From positions 1 to 63,775 of the forward strand of contig JASJCH010000019.1 in the NCBI GenBank assembly GCA_030066075.1: 63,775 bases of DNA. Direction: 5' to 3'. The notes under the pieces were generated by a model, which worked only from the letters and a program-made list of their open reading frames with translations, was not told the DNA's origin and made no database searches. How positions within the stretch are numbered: position 1 is the stretch's first letter; every line of letters starts with the position of its first letter. The position numbers were made by a program, and so were the translations under genes. This stretch comes from Woeseiaceae bacterium (GTDB taxonomy: Bacteria > Pseudomonadota > Gammaproteobacteria > Steroidobacterales > Woeseiaceae). Of this stretch, positions 18,668 through 27,499 are shown piece by piece.

Positions 18668-19468
18668 ATGTTTGCACGAATACTGTTGACCCTGGCCGCC
18701 ATCAGTCTGTCGTCCGTGGTGCAGGCAGAGGCGTTGACCAATGCTGACGAGATCATCGCCCGTGCCGACCAGGCCTCTTACTACGCCGGGGCTGACGGTC
18801 GTTCCGAGGTTCGGATGATCATCACGGACGCGCAGGGACGAGAACAGCGGCGCCAGTTCACGGTGTTGCGCCGCAATGTCGAGGAAGCCGGCGACCAGCA
18901 GTTCCTCGTTGTCTTCAGCCAGCCCTCCGACGTGCGCAACACGGTATTCCTCGTCAACAAGCACGTCGACCGCGATGACGACCGCTGGCTGTACCTGCCG
19001 GGACTCGATCTCGTGAAACGCATCTCCGCGGGCGACAAGCGCACGAGCTTCGTCGGTGCGCATTATTTCTACGAGGACGTATCGGGACGCCGCCCGTCGG
19101 ACGACACTCATGAGCTGGTCGAGACCACCGACGAGTACTACGTGCTGCGGCACGAACCCAAAGAACCGCAGAGTGTCGAGTTCTCGAGCTACGTCACGTG
19201 GATCGACCGGCAGACCTTCCTGCCGATGAAGATCGAATACACGAATCCCGCCGGCGACATCTATCGCCGCGTGGAGGTATTCGGCGTCGAGGACATCGAC
19301 GGTCACCCGACCGTGACGAAGAGTCGCGTTTCCGACCTGCTCACGGGCGGCAAGACCGACATGCAGTTTCGTTTCATCAAGTACGACATCGGCGTACCCA
19401 CCGACGTGTTTACGGAGCGCTCGTTGCGAACCCCCCCACGCGACTGGCTTAAGCGGCCGGCAGGATAA
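18668..19468 (+). CDS. Periplasmic outer-membrane lipoprotein-sorting-like (LolA-fold) protein
   Basis: A signal peptide (about residues 1-20, ending VVQA) is followed by a beta-rich domain of the LolA/LolB-like fold, family annotated as outer membrane lipoprotein-sorting protein. Typical segments are NTVFLVNKHVDRDDDRWLYL, then LPGLDLVKRIS, and in the C-terminal half TWIDRQTFLPMKIEY. Relatives are encoded beside MMPL-type RND pumps and are thought to carry hydrophobic cargo across the periplasm. It starts 11 bp after the RND stop and 14 bp precede the next gene, consistent with one operon. It is not the housekeeping lolA. Confidence 0.8.
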   Translation: MFARILLTLAAISLSSVVQAEALTNADEIIARADQASYYAGADGRSEVRMIITDAQGREQRRQFTVLRRNVEEAGDQQFLVVFSQPSDVRNTVFLVNKHVDRDDDRWLYLPGLDLVKRISAGDKRTSFVGAHYFYEDVSGRRPSDDTHELVETTDEYYVLRHEPKEPQSVEFSSYVTWIDRQTFLPMKIEYTNPAGDIYRRVEVFGVEDIDGHPTVTKSRVSDLLTGGKTDMQFRFIKYDIGVPTDVFTERSLRTPPRDWLKRPAG

Positions 19469-19482
19469 GGGCTCCTGGTGCC

Positions 19483-20664
19483 ATGAATCTCCGGCCGCTG
19501 CTCCTTCTCATCCCGATGGGGGCGTTCGCACAGGACGACCCCTGGGATGACGGCGAGTGGGACGACGACTGGGGTGAAGAGGAACAGGGCCTGGTCTGGA
19601 GCGGCTTCGCCGAGGTCGGTTTTGGTACGCGCTTCAGCGCCGACCCGCTGCTCGACGAGCGCAATACGCTCGAGGACCTGCGCTGGCGGGTAGAGACTGA
19701 CTGGCAGACTGACGACATTACGGTCGGTTTCAAGGGTGACCTGCTTTACGACGGCATCGAGAACGGCTGGGACGCCGATATCCGTGACCTCACGATCGCT
19801 TTTCCGGTTGGCGACTCGGTCGATGTGAAGGTCGGGCGCCAGGTGCAGACCTGGGGCACGGGCGACCTTGTCTTCCTCAATGACCTGTTCCCCAAAGACT
19901 TCGTGTCCTTCTTTGCCGGCAGGGACGACGAATACCTGAAGGCGCCGGGCAACGCCGCCCGGGTAACCTGGTTCACCGACGTGGTGAACGTCGACATTGT
20001 GTGGACGCCGGTCTTCGAGCCGGACACTTATATCAATGGCGAGCGGTTCTCGTTCTACTCGCCCGCGGCCGGCGGTAATATCGCACCGCGTCCACCGTTC
20101 AAAGCCGACGAGCCCACCGAGAAATTCTCCAATGGCGAGTTCGCGTTGCGCCTGCACCGCACGATCGAGAGCACCGAGCTCGCTTTCTATGCTTACCGCG
20201 GTTTCTCGAAGCAGCCGGCTTTCATTCGCATGAACGCCTACGGCGCAAGCGTGCGTCGCCCCTGGGGGCCGGGACTGTTCAACTTCGAAACGTCCTATTA
20301 CGACTCCAGCGACGACAACGACCAGGCTCGCTTCCTGGCAGGCTACGAGTGGGAGGCCCGGCGCAATTTCACCGTCGGGCTGCAGTATTACGTCGAGCGC
20401 TATGACGAGGCCAGCAACCTCCACTGGATAACCAACAGGCTCACTTACCGCGCCGGCCGCGACAAGCACACGTTCTCGTTGTTTACGTTCTACTCGCCGA
20501 GCGACAACGATTTCTACCTGCGCCCGTCCTACACCTACCGCCACAGCGACCGCTGGTCATTTGCGGCCGGCGGCAACGTCTTCGGCGGCAGCGATAACGA
20601 CACCTTCTTCGGCCAGTTCGAGGACGCCAGCAACGCCTACGTCCGGCTGCGTTTTCACTACTGA
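19483..20664 (+). CDS. Outer-membrane beta-barrel protein of the SQR-RND operon
   Basis: A short signal peptide (about residues 1-16, ending MGAFA) leads to a very acidic segment (DDPWDDGEWDDDWGEEEQ), then repeated amphipathic strands through to a C-terminal aromatic residue (VRLRFHY), the usual end of an outer-membrane barrel. The segment GRQVQTWGTGDLVFLNDLF resembles DUF1302-like barrels that accompany RND/LolA-like pairs. The acidic N-terminus could bind cations or a basic partner. It is the last gene of the operon and may be the outer-membrane component of the export route (inference). Confidence 0.7.
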   Translation: MNLRPLLLLIPMGAFAQDDPWDDGEWDDDWGEEEQGLVWSGFAEVGFGTRFSADPLLDERNTLEDLRWRVETDWQTDDITVGFKGDLLYDGIENGWDADIRDLTIAFPVGDSVDVKVGRQVQTWGTGDLVFLNDLFPKDFVSFFAGRDDEYLKAPGNAARVTWFTDVVNVDIVWTPVFEPDTYINGERFSFYSPAAGGNIAPRPPFKADEPTEKFSNGEFALRLHRTIESTELAFYAYRGFSKQPAFIRMNAYGASVRRPWGPGLFNFETSYYDSSDDNDQARFLAGYEWEARRNFTVGLQYYVERYDEASNLHWITNRLTYRAGRDKHTFSLFTFYSPSDNDFYLRPSYTYRHSDRWSFAAGGNVFGGSDNDTFFGQFEDASNAYVRLRFHY

Positions 20665-20683
20665 CGGGGCCGACACACAGTGA

Positions 20684-20743
20684 CTGCATTGGCCCGGACC
20701 TTGTAATATAATCGCCCGCCACCGGCCCGGGGCGACGCCCCGG
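20684..20743 (+). promoter_or_regulatory. Candidate promoter and leader hairpin of the cytochrome gene
   Basis: TATAAT at 20707-20712 is a perfect -10 box; the best -35 (CTGCAT, 20684-20689, 17-bp spacing) is weak. Just downstream, CCGGGGC-GAC-GCCCCGG (20727-20743) forms a strong stem without a T-run. It may be a transcript-stabilising leader hairpin or the end of the previous operon. Confidence 0.45.
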
Positions 20744-20774
20744 CATCCTGAACAGCAACACCCGGAGTAGTAAC

Positions 20775-21290
20775 TTGAGTCGCGACCAGAAGTTTTTCGA
20801 CATGTATTTCCTCGTGATTGGCGGCCTCGTCATTTTCGCGCTGGTGATTTTCGTGCTCGCCATGGCGATATCCGACCGCACTCAGGGTGTCTTCACGCGT
20901 GAAAGCGCCGAGTACCGGGCGGTCGTCGAGGAGCGGATTAAACCGGTCGGCGACGTGTACCTGCCGGGCGAGGAGCAGCTGGCGGCAGCGCCCACGGTCA
21001 CGACCCTGCCCGAACCGGAGCCGGTGGCCGCAGCGATGACTGGCGAGCAGGTGTATAACGCCGCGTGCAACGTTTGCCACGGCGCCGGTGTTGGCGGCGC
21101 GCCGATCACGGGCGACGTCGACCAGTGGACCGCGCGCATTGCCCAGGGCATCGACACGCTCAACGACCACGCTATCAACGGCTTCGATGGCGACGCCCCC
21201 ACGCCGATGCTGGCCAAGGGCGGCCGTGCCGACCTGTCGGACCAGGAAGTTATCGACGCCGTCGCCTACATGGTCGAGCAGTCTCAGTAG
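20775..21290 (+). CDS. Membrane-anchored cytochrome c5-like monohaem cytochrome
   Basis: One N-terminal transmembrane helix (about residues 10-33) anchors a periplasmic class-I cytochrome c domain. The haem site CNVCH is near residue 98, and a Met in PTPMLAKGG is the likely sixth ligand, as in cytochrome c5. A TTG start is used, with a GGAG ribosome site 8 bases upstream. It has its own promoter-like -10 box, so it need not belong to the SQR operon, though it could accept electrons from it indirectly. Its TAG stop lies inside a REPIN-like repeat. Confidence 0.85.
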   Translation: MSRDQKFFDMYFLVIGGLVIFALVIFVLAMAISDRTQGVFTRESAEYRAVVEERIKPVGDVYLPGEEQLAAAPTVTTLPEPEPVAAAMTGEQVYNAACNVCHGAGVGGAPITGDVDQWTARIAQGIDTLNDHAINGFDGDAPTPMLAKGGRADLSDQEVIDAVAYMVEQSQ

Positions 21291-21332
21291 GAGCACCCCA
21301 TGGGTGCGATCGCGGCCATGGGCCGCTCCTAC
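21287..21332. repeat. REPIN-like inverted repeat, copy 1
   Basis: Two inverted REP-like halves, GTAGGAGCACCCC...GCGATCGC...GGCCGCTCCTAC. The terminal TAG of the left half is the stop codon of the cytochrome gene, and the TAG read on the minus strand at the right end is the stop of comM. It resembles REP elements mobilised by RAYT transposases in other gammaproteobacteria. Confidence 0.85.
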
Positions 21333-22831
21333 CTTCTCCTGTCCAGCTGTCTCAGCGACAGCGCTTCGGCTATGTGAGCCACCGCAATTGCGTCCGCCCC
21401 GGCGAGGTCCGCAATCGTTCTCGCAACCCTGCGCACGCGCTGGTAAGCGCGCGCGGACAGGTTGAACCTGTCAACGGCGTTCTCGAGCAGTTCCAGCGGC
21501 CCAGGCGCCAGCGCGCAGTCGGCGGCAAGCTGCACGCCCTCGAGCCACGCATTGCAGGCGCCGCTGCGCCGCAGCTGGATGCGCCGCGCTCGCGCGACTC
21601 GGGCCGCAACACGGCGGCTAGGCTCCCCGCCACGGTGATCGTCGCGCAGTTCCGCACGGCGGGGGCGCTGCACTTCGACATGCAGGTCGACGCGGTCGAG
21701 CAGCGGACCGGAGACTTTTCCACGGTAGCTGGCGACCCGTTCGGCGCTGCAGCCGCAGTCGCTGCGCAGATCGCCGAGAAACCCGCACGGGCACGGGTTC
21801 ATCGCGGCAACGAGCTGAAACCGGGCGGGGAAATCATGCTGCCCGCCGGCCCGCGCTATCGTGATGACACCGGCCTCGAGCGGCTCGCGCAATACCTCGA
21901 GCACGTTGCGGTTGAACTCGGGCAGTTCGTCGAGAAACAGCACGCCGTTGTGGGCCCGCGAGATCTCACCGGGCGACGGGGCCGGTCCGCCGCCCACGAG
22001 CGCCGCGGGCGAGGCGGTGTGATGCGGGGCGCGAAACGGCCGGCGACGCCAGCTTGACGGGTCCGGCTGCCGGCCGATAACCGAGCGTATGGCCGCCGCC
22101 TCGAGGGCTTCCTTCTCGGTCATCGCCGGCAGGATGCCAGGCAGTCGCCGCGCCAGCATGCTCTTGCCGGTTCCGGGCGGCCCGATGAAAAGCAGGTTGT
22201 GCCCACCTGCCGCCGCAATCTCCAGCGCGCGGATCGCCTGTGCCTGGCCGCGGACGTCGGCCAGGTCGGGTTCGTCACGCCGGATGGCGCGCCGGAGTGT
22301 TCGCGGTTGTGTCGCGATCACCTGCGAACCGCGCAGGTGTTCGGCGACCTCAACGAGTGTGTTCGCCGCTCGCACCTCGGCGCGGGCGAGCGCTGCCTCG
22401 CGGGCGTTCGGGATTGGCACGAGCACGGCATTGCCCGCCTCGCGTGCGCGAATGGCCGCCGGCAGCAGGGCCGGTACCGGCCGCAGTTCGCCGTCCAGCG
22501 CCAGTTCGCCGTAGAACTCGGTGCCTGCAAACGTCTCGCTGCACAGTTGCCGGCTGGCCGCAAGAATGCCCAGGGCAATAGCAAGATCGAAGCGCCCGCC
22601 CGACTTGCGCATGTCAGCGGGCGCAAGGCTCACCGTGATCCTTTCCTGCGGCCACTTGAAACCGGAACTGATCAGCGCGCTGCGCACGCGGTCCTTGCTC
22701 TCGCGAACCGCGGTCTCGGCCATGCCGACGATAGAGAAGGAGGGCAAGCCTCCGGACAGGAACACCTCGATTGTCACGAGCGGAGCGCCGGTTCCGAGCT
22801 GGGCCCGGCTCATCAGAATGGCGAGACTCAC
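21329..22831 (-). CDS. comM: YifB/ComM family Mg-chelatase-like AAA+ ATPase
   Basis: A 500-residue cytoplasmic AAA+ protein; in transformable bacteria ComM is a helicase that aids branch migration during DNA uptake. The N-terminal Lon-substrate-like domain begins SLAILMSRAQLG, where relatives have their first residues, so I chose the GTG at 22831 rather than an ATG 75 bp upstream, which would place the start in a repeat. Walker A is GPPGTGKSMLARRL and Walker B VLFLDELPEF. A cysteine cluster (PCPCGFLGD then CGCS) follows. The stop codon lies in the adjacent repeat. Confidence 0.9.
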   Translation of the reverse strand: MSLAILMSRAQLGTGAPLVTIEVFLSGGLPSFSIVGMAETAVRESKDRVRSALISSGFKWPQERITVSLAPADMRKSGGRFDLAIALGILAASRQLCSETFAGTEFYGELALDGELRPVPALLPAAIRAREAGNAVLVPIPNAREAALARAEVRAANTLVEVAEHLRGSQVIATQPRTLRRAIRRDEPDLADVRGQAQAIRALEIAAAGGHNLLFIGPPGTGKSMLARRLPGILPAMTEKEALEAAAIRSVIGRQPDPSSWRRRPFRAPHHTASPAALVGGGPAPSPGEISRAHNGVLFLDELPEFNRNVLEVLREPLEAGVITIARAGGQHDFPARFQLVAAMNPCPCGFLGDLRSDCGCSAERVASYRGKVSGPLLDRVDLHVEVQRPRRAELRDDHRGGEPSRRVAARVARARRIQLRRSGACNAWLEGVQLAADCALAPGPLELLENAVDRFNLSARAYQRVRRVARTIADLAGADAIAVAHIAEALSLRQLDRRR

Positions 22832-22850
22832 TGCGGCCCTCCGTGGCCTG

Positions 22851-22919
22851 TTGGAGCGCCCCACGGGCGCGATGGCGGAGTCCGGCCTGGCCGCGGTCGC
22901 GGCCATGGGCCGCTCCTAC
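22851..22919. repeat. REPIN-like inverted repeat, copy 2 (expanded centre)
   Basis: The left half begins TTGGAGCGCCCC, a variant of GTAGGAGC, and the right half ends GGCCGCTCCTAC, with about 20 extra bases between. The terminal CTA at 22916-22918 is the stop codon of ubiK on the minus strand. Confidence 0.75.
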
Positions 22920-23152
22920 CGTTCTTCGAGTTCTTTCAATCGCGCCTCGAGCGCCTCGAGCTTCGCGCGCGTTTTCGCGAGCACGGCCTCCTGCACTTCG
23001 AACTCCTCGCGAGTGACGAGATCGAGCTTGTCCAGCCCGTTCCGCAGCACGCTGCGAAAGCCCTCCTCGAGGTCTTCACCAATGGCCCGCAGGCTGTCGG
23101 GCACCGTCTCAGCCAGCTTGCGCGCCAGCTCTTCAATCGATTGTTCGCTCAT
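22916..23152 (-). CDS. ubiK: Ubiquinone biosynthesis accessory factor UbiK (BMFP domain)
   Basis: A 78-residue protein of two parts: an amphipathic N-terminal segment (IEELARKLAETVPD) and a C-terminal coiled coil (FEVQEAVLAKTRAKLEALEA). This is the membrane-fusogenic BMFP pattern of UbiK/YqiC, which helps late aerobic ubiquinone synthesis with UbiJ (a UbiJ gene is at 41602). It is transcribed toward comM and away from torF, as is common in gammaproteobacteria. Its stop codon comes from the adjacent repeat. Confidence 0.9.
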   Translation of the reverse strand: MSEQSIEELARKLAETVPDSLRAIGEDLEEGFRSVLRNGLDKLDLVTREEFEVQEAVLAKTRAKLEALEARLKELEER

Positions 23153-23188
23153 GAGGGCTTGATACCGCAGAGCCCGGCCAAATGCCAG

Positions 23189-23236
23189 CTAACCAATCTG
23201 GTGCATCTGCCCGTTTTCGTGCGCCAACCTGGCGCA
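23189..23236 (+). promoter_or_regulatory. Two NtrC binding sites
   Basis: TGCGCCAACCTGGCGCA (23220-23236) is a perfect 7-3-7 palindrome that fits the NtrC consensus TGCACCA-N3-TGGTGCA. A second site at 23189-23205 keeps a perfect right half (TGGTGCA) and part of the left (ACCA). Their centres are 31 bp, about three helical turns, apart and lie near -88 and -119 relative to the sigma-54 start. Confidence 0.8.
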
Positions 23237-23289
23237 GGCGCATCGGGCGGGTTCTCGTAACAAGTTGTTTAAAAAACCCTTTTCCGAGT

Positions 23290-23305
23290 TGGCACGCTTC
23301 CTGCT
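23290..23305 (+). promoter_or_regulatory. Sigma-54 promoter of torF-glnK-amtB
   Basis: TTGGCACGCTTCCTGCT has the -24 GG (23291-23292) and -12 GC (23303-23304) separated by exactly 10 bases and matches the RpoN consensus closely. It lies about 50 bp upstream of the torF start. Confidence 0.85.
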
Positions 23306-23353
23306 CTACACGGGGCGAATCTGTTTTTTTCACATTTATGGGAGCAATGCATC

Positions 23354-24010
23354 ATGAAAACGATTCATAAAGCTGGCCTTGCGGCCTCTCTTCTCGCCGT
23401 CAGTAGCGTGGCAAGCGCCGGCTGGTCCGCAAACCTCGGCTTCGCCAGCGAGTACATCTTCCGCGGCGTTTTGCAGAACACCTCGAGCGCCAGCGGCGGC
23501 GTCGACTACGAGGCCGACAGTGGTTTCTATATCGGCACGTGGGCCGCGGATGTGGGTGACGGCCTGGAGGTCGATGGCTACTTTGGTTATGGCGCCACCG
23601 TCGGCGACTTCGACCTCGGCATCGGCTACACGGGGTATTTCTTCACCGGCGACTTCGATACCGAGTACCACGAGATCAACCTCAGCGCGGGTTTCTCCAT
23701 CTTCTCGCTGGATGTGGCTGTCGGTCAGCACGATGTCGAGTTCGGCAGTGACGAAGACTACACGCACTATGCGTTCACGGCCGAAAAGAACGGCTTTTAC
23801 GGGACGTTCGGCGGCTTCGCCCAGGACTACGACGGGCAGTACCTCGATATCGGGTACGGAACCACCATCGCGGAGATCGATCTCGGCGTTTCGCTGATCG
23901 CCGTTATCGACGACATCGTTATCGACGTGGATTCGGCCGTGGAACCGGTTCTTCTCAACGCGACAGACGAGACCATCGTCTTCACGATCGGCAAGTCGTT
24001 CGACCTGTAA
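23354..24010 (+). CDS. TorF-family putative porin
   Basis: A signal peptide (about residues 1-22, ending ASVASA) precedes a small acidic barrel-like protein rich in Tyr, Phe and Gly. The opening NLGFASEYIFRGVLQNTSSA is the hallmark of the TorF family (putative outer-membrane porins). It is the first gene of a nitrogen-regulated operon with P-II and the ammonium transporter, which suggests a role in passage of small nitrogen compounds across the outer membrane (inference). An NtrC-dependent sigma-54 promoter lies upstream. Confidence 0.85.
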   Translation: MKTIHKAGLAASLLAVSSVASAGWSANLGFASEYIFRGVLQNTSSASGGVDYEADSGFYIGTWAADVGDGLEVDGYFGYGATVGDFDLGIGYTGYFFTGDFDTEYHEINLSAGFSIFSLDVAVGQHDVEFGSDEDYTHYAFTAEKNGFYGTFGGFAQDYDGQYLDIGYGTTIAEIDLGVSLIAVIDDIVIDVDSAVEPVLLNATDETIVFTIGKSFDL

Positions 24011-24047
24011 TTCGTAGCGGAGGGGGCGCACGCCCCCTCCCTGTTAA

Positions 24048-24401
<354 letters not shown>

Positions 24402-24428
24402 TTACACGAATAAGCGGAGGATACTCTC

Positions 24429-25703
24429 GTGGATGATTTAACAACCGTTGCGGGGCAGGTCACTGAACTGGCTTATGCCCTCGATACTTTTTACTTCCTG
24501 GTCTGCGGCGCACTCGTCATGTGGATGGCAGCAGGCTTCACAATGCTCGAGTCCGGCCTCGTCCGGGCGAAGAATACGGCCGAGATCCTGACCAAGAACG
24601 TCGGTCTCTATTCGATCGCCTCCATCATGTACATGCTGGCGGGCTACACAATCATGTATCCGTCCGATGCGTCGAACCTGTTCCTGCAGTTCGGTGACGG
24701 CATGCTGGGCCGAGGCGACAATTCCGCAGAAGACGTAATCGCCAGTGGTGGCGAGACATACTACTCGGACCTGTCGGACTTCTTCTTCCAGGTCGTGTTC
24801 GTGGCGACCGCCATGTCGATCGTGTCGGGCGCCGTCGCCGAGCGCATGAAGCTCTGGTCGTTCTTTGCTTTCGCGGTCATCCTGACCGGCTTCATCTATC
24901 CCATCCAGGGATTCTGGAACTGGGGCGGTGGATTCCTCTCGGAAAGCTTCGGCTACTTCGACTTCGCGGGCTCTGGCACGGTACATCTTTGCGGCGCCGC
25001 CGCCGCACTGGCCGGCGTTCTCGTGCTGGGACCGCGTAAAGGCAAGTACGGCCCCAATGGCGAGATCAACGCCATTCCGGGCTGTAACCTGCCACTGGCG
25101 GCGCTGGGCACGCTGATCCTTTGGCTTGGCTGGTTCGGCTTCAACGGCGGTTCCGAGCTCAAGGTGTCGGATGTTGGTGAAGCCAACGCGGTCGCCCTGG
25201 TGTTCGTCAACACCAACATGGCGGCCGCCGGCGGTCTCGTGTTCGCCCTGCTACTGTCGCGCCTGTGGTTCGGCAAGGCAGATCTCACGATGGCGCTGAA
25301 CGGCGCGCTTGCGGGCCTCGTCGCGATTACGGCGGATCCCTTGTCGCCCGCACCATTCGTCGCAACGCTGATCGGCTCCGTCGGTGGTCTGATCGTCGTC
25401 GCCTCGATCGTAATGTTCGACAAGATGCGGATCGACGACCCGGTTGGCGCCATCTCGGTGCATGGCGTTGTCGGCATCTGGGGTGTGCTCGCGGTCCTGT
25501 TCACGAATGGTGATGCTTCGCCGCTCGGCCAGATCGTCGGCATCCTGAGCATCTTCGCCTGGACCTTTGGGGTCAGCTTTGTCGTCTGGTACGTACTCAA
25601 GCTCGCCATAGGCATCCGGGTATCGGAAGAGGAAGAGTACGAGGGTGTGGACCTGTCGGAATGCGGCCTCGAGGCCTACCCGGAGTTCACCTCTGCAGAA
25701 TAA
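24429..25703 (+). CDS. amtB: Ammonium transporter AmtB
   Basis: An 11-helix inner-membrane ammonium channel of 424 residues. The pore twin histidines can be placed in SGTVHLCGAAAAL and ISVHGVVGIWG, and the family signature DFAGSGTVHL is present. There is no cleavable signal peptide; the N-terminus has a first hydrophobic helix at about residues 17-40. It starts with GTG behind a GGAGG site, 27 bp after glnK. Flow is expected to be blocked by non-uridylylated GlnK. Transcription ends at tandem hairpins. Confidence 0.95.
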   Translation: MDDLTTVAGQVTELAYALDTFYFLVCGALVMWMAAGFTMLESGLVRAKNTAEILTKNVGLYSIASIMYMLAGYTIMYPSDASNLFLQFGDGMLGRGDNSAEDVIASGGETYYSDLSDFFFQVVFVATAMSIVSGAVAERMKLWSFFAFAVILTGFIYPIQGFWNWGGGFLSESFGYFDFAGSGTVHLCGAAAALAGVLVLGPRKGKYGPNGEINAIPGCNLPLAALGTLILWLGWFGFNGGSELKVSDVGEANAVALVFVNTNMAAAGGLVFALLLSRLWFGKADLTMALNGALAGLVAITADPLSPAPFVATLIGSVGGLIVVASIVMFDKMRIDDPVGAISVHGVVGIWGVLAVLFTNGDASPLGQIVGILSIFAWTFGVSFVVWYVLKLAIGIRVSEEEEYEGVDLSECGLEAYPEFTSAE

Positions 25704-25795
25704 GTGCTATGTAACATCCCCCTTCATAGCACTCCCGGGGCGGGCCTTCGGGCCCGCCTTTCTTTGCGGCGGACCTGCGGGTCCGCCTGCTTTTT
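25704..25795 (+). terminator. Tandem terminators after amtB
   Basis: Three stems in a row follow the amtB stop: GTGCTATG/CATAGCAC (25704-25711 with 25725-25732); GGCGGGCC-TTCG-GGCCCGCC (25739-25758) followed by TTTCTTT; and GGCGGACC-TGCG-GGTCCGCC (25768-25787) followed by TGCTTTTT. The last two look like intrinsic terminators. Confidence 0.85.
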
Positions 25796-25904
25796 AGTCA
25801 TAACTTTCAACCGAGTGCACAAATTTCGCTGTGATTGGCTTCACATCAAACCGGCCGCTCACGTGGTTTAATGCCTTATTGTTCAATGACACCGGAACGG
25901 AACG

Positions 25905-26375
25905 ATGAACAGACTGCGACTGCCGACCGCCATTGCCTGCGCGGCCCTGCTTGCCAGCGGTATTGCCATGGGCGGCGAGATCTATAAGTGGGTCGACGAG
26001 GACGGGAACGTGCACTACGAAGACCGCCCGACGGGTGACGGCAATATAGAGCGCGTAGTGGAGGTTCGGACCCGAAATACCGACAACGCCGCAGTTGCCG
26101 CGCGCGTCGACGAGCAGCGCAAGGCCCGCGCTGCGGCACGCCAGGTCGAGTCCGAAGCGCCGGAAGAAATGAGCAAGGAAGAGCTGCGCGCCGAACAGCA
26201 GGCGCGGCACGACAAATGCCAGTCTTATCGCGCCCAGCTACAGGCTTTCCTCACCGCGCCGCGCATGTATGAGGAAGACGAGGCCGGCGAGCGCAATTAC
26301 CTGGATGACGAGCAGATCCTCGCTGCACGTTCCGATGTCGAAGAGAAGATCCAGGAATACTGCGGCGCTTCGTAG
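25905..26375 (+). CDS. DUF4124 periplasmic protein
   Basis: A signal peptide (about residues 1-23, ending IAMG) is followed by the DUF4124 motif GEIYKWVDEDGNVHYEDRP and then a charged helical region of about 100 residues. The function of the family is unknown. A second DUF4124 protein is encoded at 48535. It stands alone between the amtB terminators and algZ. Confidence 0.8.
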   Translation: MNRLRLPTAIACAALLASGIAMGGEIYKWVDEDGNVHYEDRPTGDGNIERVVEVRTRNTDNAAVAARVDEQRKARAAARQVESEAPEEMSKEELRAEQQARHDKCQSYRAQLQAFLTAPRMYEEDEAGERNYLDDEQILAARSDVEEKIQEYCGAS

Positions 26376-26412
26376 TCGATCACAGTCCTCTTTCCCCTAT
26401 CAGGTTACAATC

Positions 26413-26440
26413 AAGGCTCCTTTTTCAAGGAGCCTTTCGC
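26413..26440 (+). promoter_or_regulatory. Hairpin sequestering the algZ ribosome site
   Basis: AAGGCTCC (26413-26420) pairs perfectly with GGAGCCTT (26429-26436). The AAGGAG ribosome site of algZ (26427-26432) lies in the loop edge and right arm, 8 bases before the TTG start. The stem could therefore lower translation initiation, or terminate upstream transcription weakly. Confidence 0.55.
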
Positions 26441-27499
26441 TTGAGCGCAGCACCCGCGGCCCGGGACAAAGGAGCGCAGGCCTACCTGCCTGATTTCTGT
26501 GCGGCAACGACCGTGTTCGTTGTCGTGGTCATCGCCGAGCTCATCGCCATCCTTTTGGCAATTGCCGCGCATCGGCCGCAGAACCTGTTCCTCGCCGAGC
26601 TGGCGCGCATATCGCTGTTCGTTCAGTGGCTCGCACTGTTGAGCTGTGGCGTCATGTGCATGTTCCGCAGCCGGCTGGAAAGCACCGGCAAGACGCGGGC
26701 GTTCGTGCTCAGCTTCCTGATGCTCGAACTGGTTTGCCTGGTCCTCGCCGAGCTGTCGTTTCGACTGGCGCAGGCCTTTCCGGACTTCATCAGGATCAAC
26801 GACACGCATGCCGGCTTTATCCTGCGCACGTTCGCGATCTCGTCGATAGTGATCGCGCTTGCCATGCGCTACCTGTACGTGGCGAGCGAGTGGCGCCGCA
26901 GCATCGTGCTCGAGGCGCAAGCTCGCATCAGCGCGCTGCAGGCGCTGATTCGGCCGCATTTCCTGTTCAACAGCATGAACACGATTGCATCCCTGACGCG
27001 CACCGACCCGCGCCAGGCCGAAGAGGCTGTCGAGGACCTGTCGGACCTGCTACGCGCGAACCTCGGCGCATCGGGTGACCGGACCTCACTCAAGGAGGAA
27101 CTCGAAGTCGCCGCGATCTACCAGCGCATCGAGAAACTGCGCCTGGGCGACCGGCTGAACGTGCGCTGGGATGTCGGCGAGCTGCCGATGCGCGCGCAGA
27201 TACCGAGCCTCACGATACAGCCGCTGCTCGAGAACGCGATCTATCACGGCATCGAGTTGCTTCCGGAGGGCGGCGAAGTCCATGTCAGCGGGAAGCGCGA
27301 CGACAAGTACCTCGACATCACGATCTCCAACCCGGTCGCCCCCGGAGAGAAACGCAACAAAGGCGGCAACCAGATGGCGCTGGCCAATATCCGGCAGCGA
27401 TTCGAACTCGCCTACGGCAGCCGGGCGACCGTCGACGTCGACGCAAGCGAAGACAGCCACGCAGTCCGCCTGCGCTTCCCGAACGAGGAGCATCGGTGA
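26441..27499 (+). CDS. algZ: LytS-family sensor kinase AlgZ (FimS)
   Basis: An inner-membrane histidine kinase of the LytS/YehU class with four predicted helices in the first 150 residues. The kinase domain has the His motif RPHFLFNSMNTI and the ATP-site N-box PLLENAIYHGI; the canonical DxGxG box is loose, as is usual in this class. It starts at TTG behind AAGGAG. It overlaps algR by 4 bp, and algZ-algR-hemCD is the gene order known in Pseudomonas. No alginate genes are in the window, so targets may be type IV pili or other surface functions. Confidence 0.85.
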   Translation: MSAAPAARDKGAQAYLPDFCAATTVFVVVVIAELIAILLAIAAHRPQNLFLAELARISLFVQWLALLSCGVMCMFRSRLESTGKTRAFVLSFLMLELVCLVLAELSFRLAQAFPDFIRINDTHAGFILRTFAISSIVIALAMRYLYVASEWRRSIVLEAQARISALQALIRPHFLFNSMNTIASLTRTDPRQAEEAVEDLSDLLRANLGASGDRTSLKEELEVAAIYQRIEKLRLGDRLNVRWDVGELPMRAQIPSLTIQPLLENAIYHGIELLPEGGEVHVSGKRDDKYLDITISNPVAPGEKRNKGGNQMALANIRQRFELAYGSRATVDVDASEDSHAVRLRFPNEEHR

